A stretch of 35,021 bases of DNA, from contig CBCXVS010000038.1 in the NCBI GenBank assembly GCA_965178525.1, positions 1 to 35,021 on the forward strand, read 5' to 3'. The DNA is from CBCXVS01 sp965178525 (GTDB lineage Bacteria; Tectomicrobia; Entotheonellia; Entotheonellales; Entotheonellaceae). Below are positions 8,173 through 16,337 of the stretch, piece by piece; within the stretch, counting starts at the first letter, position 1, and every line of letters starts with the position of its first letter. Below the pieces are notes generated by a model. That model was not told where the DNA came from. It saw only the letters and a list, made by a program, of their open reading frames with translations, and made no database searches. Position numbers and translations under genes: made by a program.

Positions 8173-10242
8173 ATGTCGATGTCAATACTCGGTATTTCGG
8201 CCTACTATCATGATAGTGCCGCCTGCTTGCTCCGTGATGGAGAAATTGTGGCGGCAGCGCAAGAAGAGCGTTTTCAGCCGGAAGAAACATGATGCCGGTT
8301 TTCCTGTCCACGCCGTGCGGTATTGTCTCGAGACGGGGCAGGTGGCGCTGACCGATCTCGATGCCATTGCGTTCTATGATAAACCCTTGGTGAAGTTTGA
8401 GCGCTTGCTGGAAACCTACCTCGGCTTTGCGCCGATGGGCCTGCGCTCCTTTGTCGCGGCGATGCCGGTCTGGCTCAAGGAAAAAATGTTTCTGAAAAAA
8501 CTATTGCGGCAGGAGTTGGCCGCCGTGGCAGGGGAGATCAAAAAAGCGGATGTGCCCCAACTGTTGTTTGGCGAGCACCACGAATCGCATGCCGCCTCCG
8601 CCTTTTACCCCTCGCCCTTCGAGTCCGCCGCGGTCCTCTGTATGGATGGGGTGGGCGAATGGGCGACGACGTCGGCGTGGCTCGGCGAGGGCAAGAACCT
8701 CACACCGCTATGGGAGATTCCTTTTCCGCATTCGCTAGGTCTGCTCTATTCCGCCTTTACCTATTATACGGGCTTCAAGGTCAACTCCGGTGAGTACAAG
8801 GTCATGGGGCTGGCGCCTTATGGCGAACCCAAGTATGTGCAGACCATCTACGATCATCTTCTCGATCTGAAACCGGATGGCACCTTCCGGATGAATATGG
8901 CGTATTTCAACTACTGTACCGGCTTGACGATGACCAATGACAAGTTTGCCGAGCTGTTTGGCGGACCGGCTCGGAGGCCGGAGACGCTGTTGACGCAGAA
9001 GGATATGGATATGGCCCGCTCCATTCAAGAGGTGACCGAGGAAGTTATGATGCGCTTGTCGCGCACGATGCATCGAGAAACGGGCATGACCCGAATGGCA
9101 TTAAGTTAAGAATAAAGCTTTTATTACCAATGGATTAGGGCTCATGGCAGTTTGTCCTTGGAGACCGCTATCCGGTGCTCATCCTCCGACATAGACGGAT
9201 CGCGGGCTCCATTGCTGTTTTGCCTCTGGCAGACTCGCTTTGGCCCGGATGAACGAGGCAGCGAGAATACCAAATAAGCTGTTGTTTATAAATGCGTTAG
9301 GCTTAACTTAACGCCATTCGGGCATGACCCATCTCTGTCTCGCTGGAGGCGTGGCGTTGAACTGCGTGGGCAATGGCCGTGTCTTGCGCGAAGGCCCGTT
9401 TGATCGCATGTGGATCCAGCCCGCTGCGGGCGATGCCGGCGGCGCCTTGGGAGCGGCGTTTCTTTGAAAAGCCCCGCACCGTGCATCCCGAGGACGCCAT
9501 GCAGGGGAGTTTCTTGGGACCGGCGTTTTCGGACGACGACGTCGAACGGTTCCTTGAGAGTATTGATGCGCCTTATGAGCGCCTCCGTGATGACGATCTC
9601 TTCGAGCAAGTGGCAGAGGCCCTGGCCTCGGAGCAGGTGGTGGGGTGGTTCCAAGACCGCATGGAGTTCGGGCCGCGTGCGCTTGGCGGGCGCAGTATCA
9701 TTGGCGACGCCCGCAGTCCCAAAATGCAATCGGTGATGAATCTCAAGATCAAATTCCGCGAGTCCTTCCGGCCGTTTGCGCCGTCGGTCTTGCGCGAACG
9801 GGCGTCGGATTACTTCGCGATGGACGCCGATAGCCCCTATATGCTCCTGGTCGCGCCGGTGCAAGAGGCGCGTTGGACCACGATGAGTGAGGAACAAAAG
9901 GAGTTGTGGGGGATTGACCTCTTGAATGTGCCGCGTTCGGATATTCCGGCCGTGACCCATGTCGACTACTCGGCACGCGTACAGACCGTACACGAGGTGA
10001 CGAACCCACGGTATTACCGTTTGCTGAAAACGTTTGAGGCGAAAACAGGCTATGGCGTCATTGTGAATACGTCTTTCAACGTTCGAGGTGAGCCGATCGT
10101 CTGCACGCCGGAGGATGCCTATCGGTGTTTTATGCGGACGGAAATCGATCTGTTAGTCTTGGGGAATTGCGTGCTCGACAAGACCCAACAAAAGCCGTGG
10201 GTGGAAGATACGAATTGGCAAGAAGAGTTCGTCTTGGATTGA
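8173..10242 (+). pseudogene. NodU/CmcH-family O-carbamoyltransferase, broken in three places
   Basis: Start at 8173 after AGGAGG (8160-8165). The protein begins MSMSILGISAYYHDSAACLL, the N-terminal signature of this ATP- and carbamoyl-phosphate-dependent family. EHHESHAASAF, CMDGVGEW and VMGLAPYGEP follow, and the C-terminal domain has EFGPRALGGRSIIGDAR and NTSFNVRGEPIVC. Lesion 1: an extra T in TTTT at 8271-8274 ends the first frame at EERFQPEET. Lesion 2: a 227-bp MITE (9093-9319) splits RETGM from the continuing THLCLAGGVALN. Lesion 3: at about 9459-9467 the GDAGGALGAAF strand runs into TGA and the frame shifts to EKPRTVHPED; several family residues are missing there, so a small deletion is likely. 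With three independent lesions the gene is almost certainly dead. It would have carbamoylated a sugar hydroxyl of the locus product. Confidence 0.9.
9093..9319. mobile_element. 227-bp MITE inside the carbamoyltransferase gene
   Basis: The element has 18-bp terminal inverted repeats with one mismatch: GAATGGCATTAAGTTAAG (9093-9110) and its near complement at 9302-9319. It is flanked by an 11-bp direct repeat, GGGCATGACCC, at 9082-9092 and 9320-9330. Removing the element plus one repeat rejoins the carbamoyltransferase coding sequence across the gap. It has no open frame of its own. The long target duplication fits IS4-like transposases, which is inference; no such transposase is in the window, so it was mobilised in trans. 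The duplication ends are themselves complementary (GGG...CCC), so a reading with a 21-bp repeat and 5-bp duplication (CATGA) is also possible. Confidence 0.92.
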
Positions 10243-10250
10243 GAGGTACC

Positions 10251-10646
10251 ATGATGCACCATGAGGTGACACCCCAGCAGCTCCGCTCCTTCGGCTTGCT
10301 CGTGGGGGGGATTTTTGCCGTGATTGGCGTGTGGCCGTTGCTCTGGCGTGGCCACGACCTGCGTCTTTGGGCCATGATCCTGGCTGGGCTCTTAATCGTT
10401 CCGGCGCTGGTGGCGCCACGCAGTCTGCGGTGGTTTCACCGTGGCTGGATGGCGCTCGGCGACGTCCTCGGATGGATCAACACCCGGATCATCTTGGGTG
10501 TGATCTTTTATGGGATTTTTACACCGATGGGGATTGTGATGCGGTGGCGTCATGACCCGATGCGGCGGGGATGGGAGCCGGATGCCACAACGTATCGAGT
10601 GGAACGTCAGCCGCGCCCGCATTCGCATATGCAACAGCAATTTTAA
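10251..10646 (+). CDS. SxtJ-like small membrane protein
   Basis: A 131-residue protein that starts at 10251 after GAGAGG, only 8 bp past the carbamoyltransferase stop. It has three hydrophobic segments (about 13-33, 39-57 and 70-98) and a polar, His/Arg-rich C-terminal tail. Position, size and sequence match the SxtJ family, which is named from the saxitoxin cluster and is often found directly after NodU/CmcH-type carbamoyltransferases. The biochemical role is not known; I would expect a membrane partner of the carbamoyltransferase. The gene itself looks intact although its upstream partner is broken. Confidence 0.75.
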   Translation: MMHHEVTPQQLRSFGLLVGGIFAVIGVWPLLWRGHDLRLWAMILAGLLIVPALVAPRSLRWFHRGWMALGDVLGWINTRIILGVIFYGIFTPMGIVMRWRHDPMRRGWEPDATTYRVERQPRPHSHMQQQF

Positions 10647-10662
10647 GTAGGAAGAGCAGACT

Positions 10663-10815
10663 ATGGGTGAATTCGTTTTGGAACTCTGGGCGTTTATGAA
10701 AGAGCGGAAGAAATTCTGGCTGCTGCCGATTATCACGATTTTGCTCTGCGTTGGTGTCCTCATCGTGTTAACGCAAGGCACGGCAGTCGCCCCCTTCATT
10801 TATACGCTGTTTTAG
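10663..10815 (+). CDS. 50-residue DUF5989-like membrane peptide
   Basis: The ORF encodes 50 residues beginning MGEFVLELWAFMKERKKFWL, with one transmembrane helix (about 19-38), and stops at TAG. GGAAGAG lies upstream, and the gap to the SxtJ-like gene is 16 bp. Tiny proteins of this type follow SxtJ in many genomes, giving a carbamoyltransferase/SxtJ/DUF5989 triplet. The positively charged stretch MKERKK before the helix predicts a cytoplasmic N-terminus. Its function is unknown; it could be a small subunit or a regulator of the membrane complex. Identification rests on size, motif and context. Confidence 0.75.
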   Translation: MGEFVLELWAFMKERKKFWLLPIITILLCVGVLIVLTQGTAVAPFIYTLF

Positions 10816-10831
10816 GGGAGCGTAACACGAT

Positions 10832-10856
10832 TGCAGCGCTGCGAGACGGCGCTGCA
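10832..10856. terminator. Hairpin between convergent genes
   Basis: TGCAGCGC (10832-10839) pairs with GCGCTGCA (10849-10856) over a 9-nt loop, 17 bp after the stop of the DUF5989-like gene and before the end of the opposing hydrolase gene. A second, weaker stem (CCACCC/GGGTGG) lies further on, at about 10870-10892. Neither has a T-run. They probably end transcription from both sides or shield the 3' ends. Confidence 0.45.
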
Positions 10857-10979
10857 TCTCGCCCTGTGCCCCACCCTCCCGGGAATCGGGTGGTACGGGG
10901 CGCCTGCTTGGCCCTCGCTCGGTTATCTTTCCCACATCGCCTCTGATATCCTCTGCGCCTTCTTCCTTCCCATGTCCCC

Positions 10980-12461
10980 TTATCCATCGACCCAGCCGTG
11001 TTCCAAATAAACCGTGGTGCCGACCTGCGTCGCCTCCAGATGTTGGCGGTATGTACCGACAGGCGTAGGCGCTTCCGTGCTGTAGGCATGCGTTGTGGTC
11101 TCGGTGTCCGGTTCGCCGCGCGTCTGGGCCAGCGCCTCGACCAGTACACGGCCATCTGCCGTGGCGGGTATATCGTATCCCATGAGGTGCAAGAGAGTCG
11201 GCATCACATCGACGGTGCCACTGGGCAACGAGTTAATATGGCTTTCCCGGAAGGCCGGACCATGAGCGACGAAGACGTTGCGGAGTTCGTAGGGACTGAG
11301 ACCGCCATGTGTGCTGCCACCGATGGGGAGACCGGAGTCGTCGTAACATCCGCCAACAATGCCGTGCGCATCGCGTTCATCGTCCGTGCGCATGATATAG
11401 ACGATGTCGCCTGTGCGGGGATGCTCGTTACCCACGAGTGACCGGGCGAATGTGCCGGGCGCGATGCCCTCGACCTCATTTTTCCCTGGGGTGAAGACCG
11501 AGCCACACCACGGTTGTGCTTGTAGCCACCGGGCAATCCGGTATATGAGGTCCGGATCGTGATCCCGCACATGGATGGCGCCGGTGAGGCTGGGTACCAC
11601 GGCGGCTTGCTCGCCATACGTCCCACGGCCTGCTCTGACGCCAACCGTGTTGAGGGCTTCGTCTACGGCTACTTTGCGACGCACGGTGACGTGACCATGA
11701 TCGGAGAGCACCAACAGATTGATACGGCCGGCATGCGCTGGCTGCTGTATCCAGTCCATCAGGCGTCCTAGCTGGGCATCGACCGCTTGCATGGCCGCTC
11801 GCGCTTCGGGCGAGCCAATGCCGCAGTGGTGGTAGGTCTTATCGGGATCGGAAAACCACAAAATGGTGACGCGAGGTTGGTGCATCGGAAACAGATGCTC
11901 ACAAAAGACGTCCGTAATATACTGCACCCGCGCCGCATCAGGCGTTCCCATAGCCGGAGCGGGCCCGAACTTCGCGACGACGGCTTCCGCTTCGCTCACG
12001 GGATAGCAGGCGGGAATCCCATGCGCAGAGAAGCCAAGACCGCCGAGTGATTTGACTTTATGGTGCATGAGCCGGTTGGAGCCCGTCGTGCCAGAACTGA
12101 CCGCCATCATGGTGTCGCCGTGCTCTGCAAGAATTTCACCTAGGCTTGGGGTGGCCAACAAGCCGCCCTGGTAATACGAATCGGCGGCTTCGACGACATC
12201 GTACTTGCCCAGATCGACCCAGGAGTCTGAGGCCACGGCAGGCTCGAAGATCGAGTTGTTCACGATGCCGTGAGTGCCGGAATAGGCTCCGGTTACTAGG
12301 CTGGCAATATTGACCCGCGTGGCCGTGGGGAAGGCGGCGTGGTGTTGACGAAAATGCGCGCCTTGCGCGGCGAGGCGTAGCAAGTTCGGCGTAGTGTCCG
12401 GTGTGACCATATCAGCGCGTAAACCGTCCAGACCCAGAATCACAAAGTGGCTTTGCTCCAT
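10980..12461 (-). CDS. Alkaline-phosphatase-superfamily phosphodiesterase/hydrolase
   Basis: A 493-residue enzyme, complete. The start at 12461 is preferred over an upstream ATG at 12482 because AAGGGA precedes it. Superfamily metal ligands are all visible: the first Asp in LDGLRADM, the Thr nucleophile in FPTATRVNIASLVTG, Asp and His in FSDPDKTYHHCG, Asp-His-x-His in LSDHGHVTV, and the late His in STHGGLSP. This pattern belongs to the nucleotide pyrophosphatase / type I phosphodiesterase branch, which cleaves phosphodiesters, phosphonates (phosphonoacetate hydrolase) or related esters. No signal peptide is present, so it acts in the cytoplasm. It is the last gene of a four-gene run, 45 bp after the ThDP decarboxylase beta subunit, and probably works on a product or substrate of that enzyme. 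The exact substrate is open. Confidence 0.85.
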   Translation of the reverse strand: MEQSHFVILGLDGLRADMVTPDTTPNLLRLAAQGAHFRQHHAAFPTATRVNIASLVTGAYSGTHGIVNNSIFEPAVASDSWVDLGKYDVVEAADSYYQGGLLATPSLGEILAEHGDTMMAVSSGTTGSNRLMHHKVKSLGGLGFSAHGIPACYPVSEAEAVVAKFGPAPAMGTPDAARVQYITDVFCEHLFPMHQPRVTILWFSDPDKTYHHCGIGSPEARAAMQAVDAQLGRLMDWIQQPAHAGRINLLVLSDHGHVTVRRKVAVDEALNTVGVRAGRGTYGEQAAVVPSLTGAIHVRDHDPDLIYRIARWLQAQPWCGSVFTPGKNEVEGIAPGTFARSLVGNEHPRTGDIVYIMRTDDERDAHGIVGGCYDDSGLPIGGSTHGGLSPYELRNVFVAHGPAFRESHINSLPSGTVDVMPTLLHLMGYDIPATADGRVLVEALAQTRGEPDTETTTHAYSTEAPTPVGTYRQHLEATQVGTTVYLEHGWVDG

Positions 12462-12506
12462 GATGTGTCCCTTTTGCGGCATGCAGAATGTCAGCGTGGT
12501 GATATA

Positions 12507-13076
12507 TTACACCGGGTCGACACCCAGGCTTTGCATAAAGCGGTGTTTAATCAACGTGGCGCTTTTGGGCGGCCGGCCAGGGGCGCGCGTACTGTCGATG
12601 TAGGCGACGATAATCCATGGCCCCGGCTCCCGTAGGGCACGGGAGAAAGCCGCTTCGAAGGCGTCCTGGGTCTCGACGGTTGCGACCTTGTCAAAACCGG
12701 CGCCGCGGGCTAAGAGGCCGAGGTCGGCGCGAAAGGCGGTATGGGTCGGTTGACCTCCGGTGAGTTCGAACTGGCAGTTGTCCCAGATGACGTGGATGAG
12801 ATTCCGGGGGGCTCGCGCCGCGGCGGTGGGTAGGGAATTGAGATTCATCAAGAGCGCCCCATCGCCGTCGAGCACGATCACGTTCTGCTGCGGCCGAGCC
12901 ATGGCCAGCCCCAGACCCATGGAGGAAGCCATACCCATCGAATTCCACATGTAAAAATTTTGTGGCCGGTCTTGCGCCGTAAACAAGTCAAATTTGGCAT
13001 TGCCCAGCGACGCGATAATCGGTTCGTCGCTTACCTGCTCCACTACATAGCGTGTCGCTTGCAGTCGATTGATCAT
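12507..13076 (-). CDS. ThDP-dependent decarboxylase, beta subunit (sulfopyruvate/phosphonopyruvate decarboxylase type)
   Basis: A 189-residue subunit carrying the C-terminal, ThDP-binding domain. The diphosphate/metal motif runs from GDGALLMNLNSLPT to IHVIWDN, the GDG-x(about 25)-N signature. GNAKFDLF and FYMWNSMGMASSMGLGLA form the preceding cofactor pocket. It matches ComE-like subunits and the C-terminal half of phosphonopyruvate decarboxylase. The start follows AGGAAG, 11 bp after the alpha subunit stop, so the two are co-translated and should form a heterooligomer that decarboxylates a small 3-substituted pyruvate. Whether the substituent is sulfonate, phosphonate or carboxylate cannot be read from the sequence. 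Confidence 0.85.
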   Translation of the reverse strand: MINRLQATRYVVEQVSDEPIIASLGNAKFDLFTAQDRPQNFYMWNSMGMASSMGLGLAMARPQQNVIVLDGDGALLMNLNSLPTAAARAPRNLIHVIWDNCQFELTGGQPTHTAFRADLGLLARGAGFDKVATVETQDAFEAAFSRALREPGPWIIVAYIDSTRAPGRPPKSATLIKHRFMQSLGVDPV

Positions 13077-13087
13077 CCTGGCTTCCT

Positions 13088-13606
13088 CTACTTCTCGTCT
13101 TTCCAGCCGGCGAGTTGCGTCGTAATCAGTAGGGCCACAGGCAACTCCAGCGCGTACGCCAACTTGAGCGCGCCATCGACGACGGTGGTCACCTCATCAG
13201 GGCGTGTGAGTTTATAATATGGAATATGCAGCGCCTCCAGGATGGGCTGCAGGGCCTGGCCCATCGGCACCTGGGACGGATTAAATTCTCCCAAATCGCC
13301 GCGTAAGCCGATGAAAAGCGGCAGGGGGATATGATACGGAATGGCCAACGAGGCGAGCGCGTTCACCGCGTTTCCCACCCCTGAGGTCGGCATCAACACC
13401 GCGCCGCGCGCCCCGCCCACGTATTGGCCCGTGACCACGCCAATCCCTTCTTCCTCGCGAGCGAGCGGCAGAATGTCAAAAAAGTCGTCCTGCCGTGCCA
13501 GGCGCAGGATCTGTTCTCCAATCGCATCGGGAACGTAGCTGAGGAAGGGTATGTTGTGCGCTTTGAGCATGTCGATGATGTTCTGTGGCCATGTCATACG
13601 GTTCAC
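13088..13606 (-). CDS. ThDP-dependent decarboxylase, alpha subunit (sulfopyruvate/phosphonopyruvate decarboxylase type)
   Basis: A 172-residue subunit corresponding to the N-terminal (PYR) domain of ThDP enzymes. LAREEEGIGVVTGQYVGG contains the conserved Glu that activates the thiamine ring, and VLMPTSGVGNAVNALASL is the next family motif. GLRGDLGEFNPSQVPMG and QPILEALHIPYY are typical of the ComD/phosphonopyruvate decarboxylase group. The GTG start at 13606 overlaps the stop of the upstream lyase gene by 4 bp (GTGA); a later ATG at 13597 is possible. The stop is TAG, followed four codons later by an in-frame TGA. The alpha and beta genes are adjacent and tightly spaced, so the enzyme is a two-gene version of a single-chain decarboxylase. 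Confidence 0.85.
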   Translation of the reverse strand: MNRMTWPQNIIDMLKAHNIPFLSYVPDAIGEQILRLARQDDFFDILPLAREEEGIGVVTGQYVGGARGAVLMPTSGVGNAVNALASLAIPYHIPLPLFIGLRGDLGEFNPSQVPMGQALQPILEALHIPYYKLTRPDEVTTVVDGALKLAYALELPVALLITTQLAGWKDEK

Positions 13607-14973
13607 GCCTTTCTCTGCCGCTGCTCGATAGCCGTGGCGACATCCCGAGCGCGGAGCGCGCCACGCTTAGCGAACAGTTGGCACAAGCCGCTATATTGCG
13701 CCGGATCCAATAGTGCGTCGATTTGTTCCGGAGACAGCCGTGCTTTCACCACCGGATCTGCCGCCAACAGCTCGCGGAAGGGACGCCGCTCCGTGACCGT
13801 GGCCTGAGCCGCATCATAGACGGCATCATGGGCGCGTTGACGGCCAAGCGCTTGGCCGAGATCGAGCATGAGCGCCTCGGCCATGATCAAGCCGCCTGAG
13901 AGGTCGAGATTCTGCCGCATGCGCTCAGGAAACAGGAACAGACCGGTGCTCAACACGATAAGCCGTTGCAAGAGATCACCCGTGAGTCCACAGGCATCGA
14001 TGACCGCGTGGTTGCTCATGATACTGGTGGTGCGGTCGGCTTCATGCTCGGTCTGCATCGCTTCGAGCGCCAGCGGTACGAGGGCGCGTACCTGGGCCGC
14101 GGCAGCCACGATGTCCTGCGAGAGTTTCGGATTCCGTTTCTGCGGCATGGTGCTGCTTCCTACCGTCCCCGGCGGCACCGGCTCTTCGACCTCGCCAAAC
14201 TCTTGCTTCATCTGCGTATAGATTTCCCAGCCGATCTTGCTCCCGGTGGCGGCGAGCATGCCGAGCACACACACATATTCGGCCAGATGATCGCTGATGG
14301 TGCGTGACGGCAGGGACATCGACCCCAGTCCCAGCCGCTCGCCAATTTTATCCTGCGTGGCCAGACCGAGTTCTCCCAAAGAGGCCAGCGTCCCGGCCCC
14401 CCCGCCAAGCATCGCGACAAACACGCGCCCTTCACACGCCTGCAAGCGTTCCACATGCCGGCAGAGTTCATCGATCCACACCGCCACTTTGTAGCCAAAC
14501 GTCGCCGGAACGGCATGCTGCCCGTGTGTCCGCCCCGGCAAGAGCATATCCTGACTGCGCTCGGCTAAGTCGGCCATGCCGCGCAGAATCGCCGCCAGTT
14601 GACGCAGAAAGATGTCATGGGCGCGCCGAAGTTGCAGGATCTGACCGGTTTGCGTGATGTTCTGTGTCGTCGCCCCCCAGTGTACATACCCCCCCGCATC
14701 TCCCTCACAAACGCGGTCTAACTCCCAGATCACCGGCACCAATTGATGGCCAGTACGGGCCAATCCGGCACGGATGGCGTCCAGATCAAGCCATTCCAGT
14801 TTCGCCTTCCGGGTGATCTCGGCGGCCGCGTGCTCCGGAATCACGCCAAGCTCGGCTTGGGCTTGCGCCAGCGCCGCTTCCACATCCAGCCAAGACTGAT
14901 AGCGCGCGGCTTCCGTGAATAGGGTCCGCACCCCCGGATCTTCGACGCGATAGGCCGTCGGCTCCTCCTGCAT
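13603..14973 (-). CDS. Fumarase/aspartase-superfamily lyase (PcaB/PurB-like)
   Basis: A 456-residue enzyme of normal family length. The superfamily loop GSSTMPQKRNPKLSQD holds the catalytic Ser; YVHWGATTQNITQTG and LLPGRTHGQHAVPATFGYK hold the other active-site His, Thr and Asn positions. Enzymes of this kind (adenylosuccinate lyase, carboxymuconate cycloisomerase, argininosuccinate lyase and many uncharacterised members) add or eliminate a group at a fumarate- or muconate-like acid. Sequence style is closest to the PcaB branch. A clear AGGAAGG precedes the ATG at 14973. It is first in the operon with the two ThDP subunits and the hydrolase, so it is unlikely to be the housekeeping purine enzyme; I infer a catabolic elimination that yields the keto acid decarboxylated next. 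Confidence 0.85.
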   Translation of the reverse strand: MQEEPTAYRVEDPGVRTLFTEAARYQSWLDVEAALAQAQAELGVIPEHAAAEITRKAKLEWLDLDAIRAGLARTGHQLVPVIWELDRVCEGDAGGYVHWGATTQNITQTGQILQLRRAHDIFLRQLAAILRGMADLAERSQDMLLPGRTHGQHAVPATFGYKVAVWIDELCRHVERLQACEGRVFVAMLGGGAGTLASLGELGLATQDKIGERLGLGSMSLPSRTISDHLAEYVCVLGMLAATGSKIGWEIYTQMKQEFGEVEEPVPPGTVGSSTMPQKRNPKLSQDIVAAAAQVRALVPLALEAMQTEHEADRTTSIMSNHAVIDACGLTGDLLQRLIVLSTGLFLFPERMRQNLDLSGGLIMAEALMLDLGQALGRQRAHDAVYDAAQATVTERRPFRELLAADPVVKARLSPEQIDALLDPAQYSGLCQLFAKRGALRARDVATAIEQRQRKA

Positions 14974-15075
14974 GATTCCTTCCTATCTTTCCTCTAACAT
15001 CCTGACATACCTGGACAAAATTGCCTTGATACATTTCTCCAGAGGAAAAATATAAATTGCATGGTGTTTCGGTAC

Positions 15076-16056
15076 TTACGTGGTGTGCAACAATGCCAGC
15101 TTGCCTTGCGTTTGGCGATTCTCCAGTCGGTTATGGGCCTCAGGCGCTTGCTCCCACGGGTAGGTCTCGGTGATATAGGGATCGACGGCGCCACTGGCGA
15201 TGAGCGGTACCAGGTTGGCCACGCCCCGGTTCCAAATATCCGGATGTTGATAGGCCGTAAAGACGCCGAAATAGCACCATTGCAAGCTTTTGGGCTGCAA
15301 TTCGTCGACGCCCAAGGTCGGTGGCCCGGAAGCCCGGCCAAAGCTGACGAGCTTGCCGAGTGGCCGCAGCGCATTGATGTCATCGGCGCAAGTGGAGGCC
15401 CCAACGGCATCAAAGATGACATCGACGCCACGGCCGCCGGTCAGGCCACGCGCGACGTCGGCAAAGTTGTCCTTTTGGTAGTTGATGACATGATCCGCGC
15501 CGAAGCGTTTTGCCGTCTCGATTTTGGCATCCGATCCCACCGTGCCGATCACCGTCACCCCGCTGCGCTTGGCCAGCTGTGACAGCATGATGCCCACACC
15601 CCCGGCTGCGGCGTGCACCAGGGCGGTTTCCCCGGGTTGGATTTTCGCTGCCGTATGCAGAAGATGCCAGGCGGTAAAGCCCGTCATGGTAAATGTCCCA
15701 CCGACTTCGTCGCTAATACGGTCCGGCAACGGCACGACTTGTGCGGCCGGGACGACGAGGAGATCCCCATAGCCGCCACCTGAGCAAATAGTGGCCACCC
15801 GTTGCCCCACGGCCACATGGCTGACGCCCGCGCCAAGTGACTCCACCACACCTGCCGCTTCAATCCCGGTCACCACCGGGTTCGGGACGTTGCCGCCTTC
15901 GTTGCGGCCGTATTTGCGCACCCCAATATCACGAAAATTGACGCCGCTGACCGCGACACGAATACGAAGCTGACCGGGGCCAGGGGTGGGATCGGTCACG
16001 TCAAGAAGCTGTAAAACTTCCGGACCGCCTGTTTGTGTAAAGGCAACGGCGCGCAT
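15076..16056 (-). CDS. MDR-family zinc-less quinone/enoyl oxidoreductase
   Basis: A 326-residue NADPH-dependent oxidoreductase of the medium-chain family. The start at 16056 is fixed by AAAGGAGC upstream, even though the frame is open further back. The GroES-like N-terminal part contains VSGVNFRDIGVRKYG and GIEAAGVVESLGAGV; the nucleotide-binding part has HAAAGGVGIMLSQLAK, the AxxGxxG motif of the quinone oxidoreductase group; and DVIFDAVGAST follows. The Cys ligands of zinc alcohol dehydrogenases are missing, as expected for this group. It lies 102 bp upstream of the lyase operon on the same strand and may be co-transcribed with it or from the divergent promoter region shared with the gamma-glutamyltransferase gene. 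Confidence 0.9.
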   Translation of the reverse strand: MRAVAFTQTGGPEVLQLLDVTDPTPGPGQLRIRVAVSGVNFRDIGVRKYGRNEGGNVPNPVVTGIEAAGVVESLGAGVSHVAVGQRVATICSGGGYGDLLVVPAAQVVPLPDRISDEVGGTFTMTGFTAWHLLHTAAKIQPGETALVHAAAGGVGIMLSQLAKRSGVTVIGTVGSDAKIETAKRFGADHVINYQKDNFADVARGLTGGRGVDVIFDAVGASTCADDINALRPLGKLVSFGRASGPPTLGVDELQPKSLQWCYFGVFTAYQHPDIWNRGVANLVPLIASGAVDPYITETYPWEQAPEAHNRLENRQTQGKLALLHTT

Positions 16057-16337
16057 GGTATGCTCCTTTGTCGGCTGATAGCAGTGAACGGTTGGCTTTT
16101 GCCCCAATGAGACCAGATGAGAAAGTTGTTTCACCTATAGATGCAATATAGAAAACGCAGTGTAAAGGGGAGAGAACATCGGGTCAAGCAAAAGGTGAGG
16201 GCGCGTGAAGGGGTAGAGAGGAGCGGGCATCGCCCGACGGTGAGAGGAATTCGCTTGACGGCGCCAGGGGACGAGGGCATGATTATGAGATCGCAACCGG
16301 ATGTGGAGCGGCAGACATAGAGAGGGAGGAAAACCCC

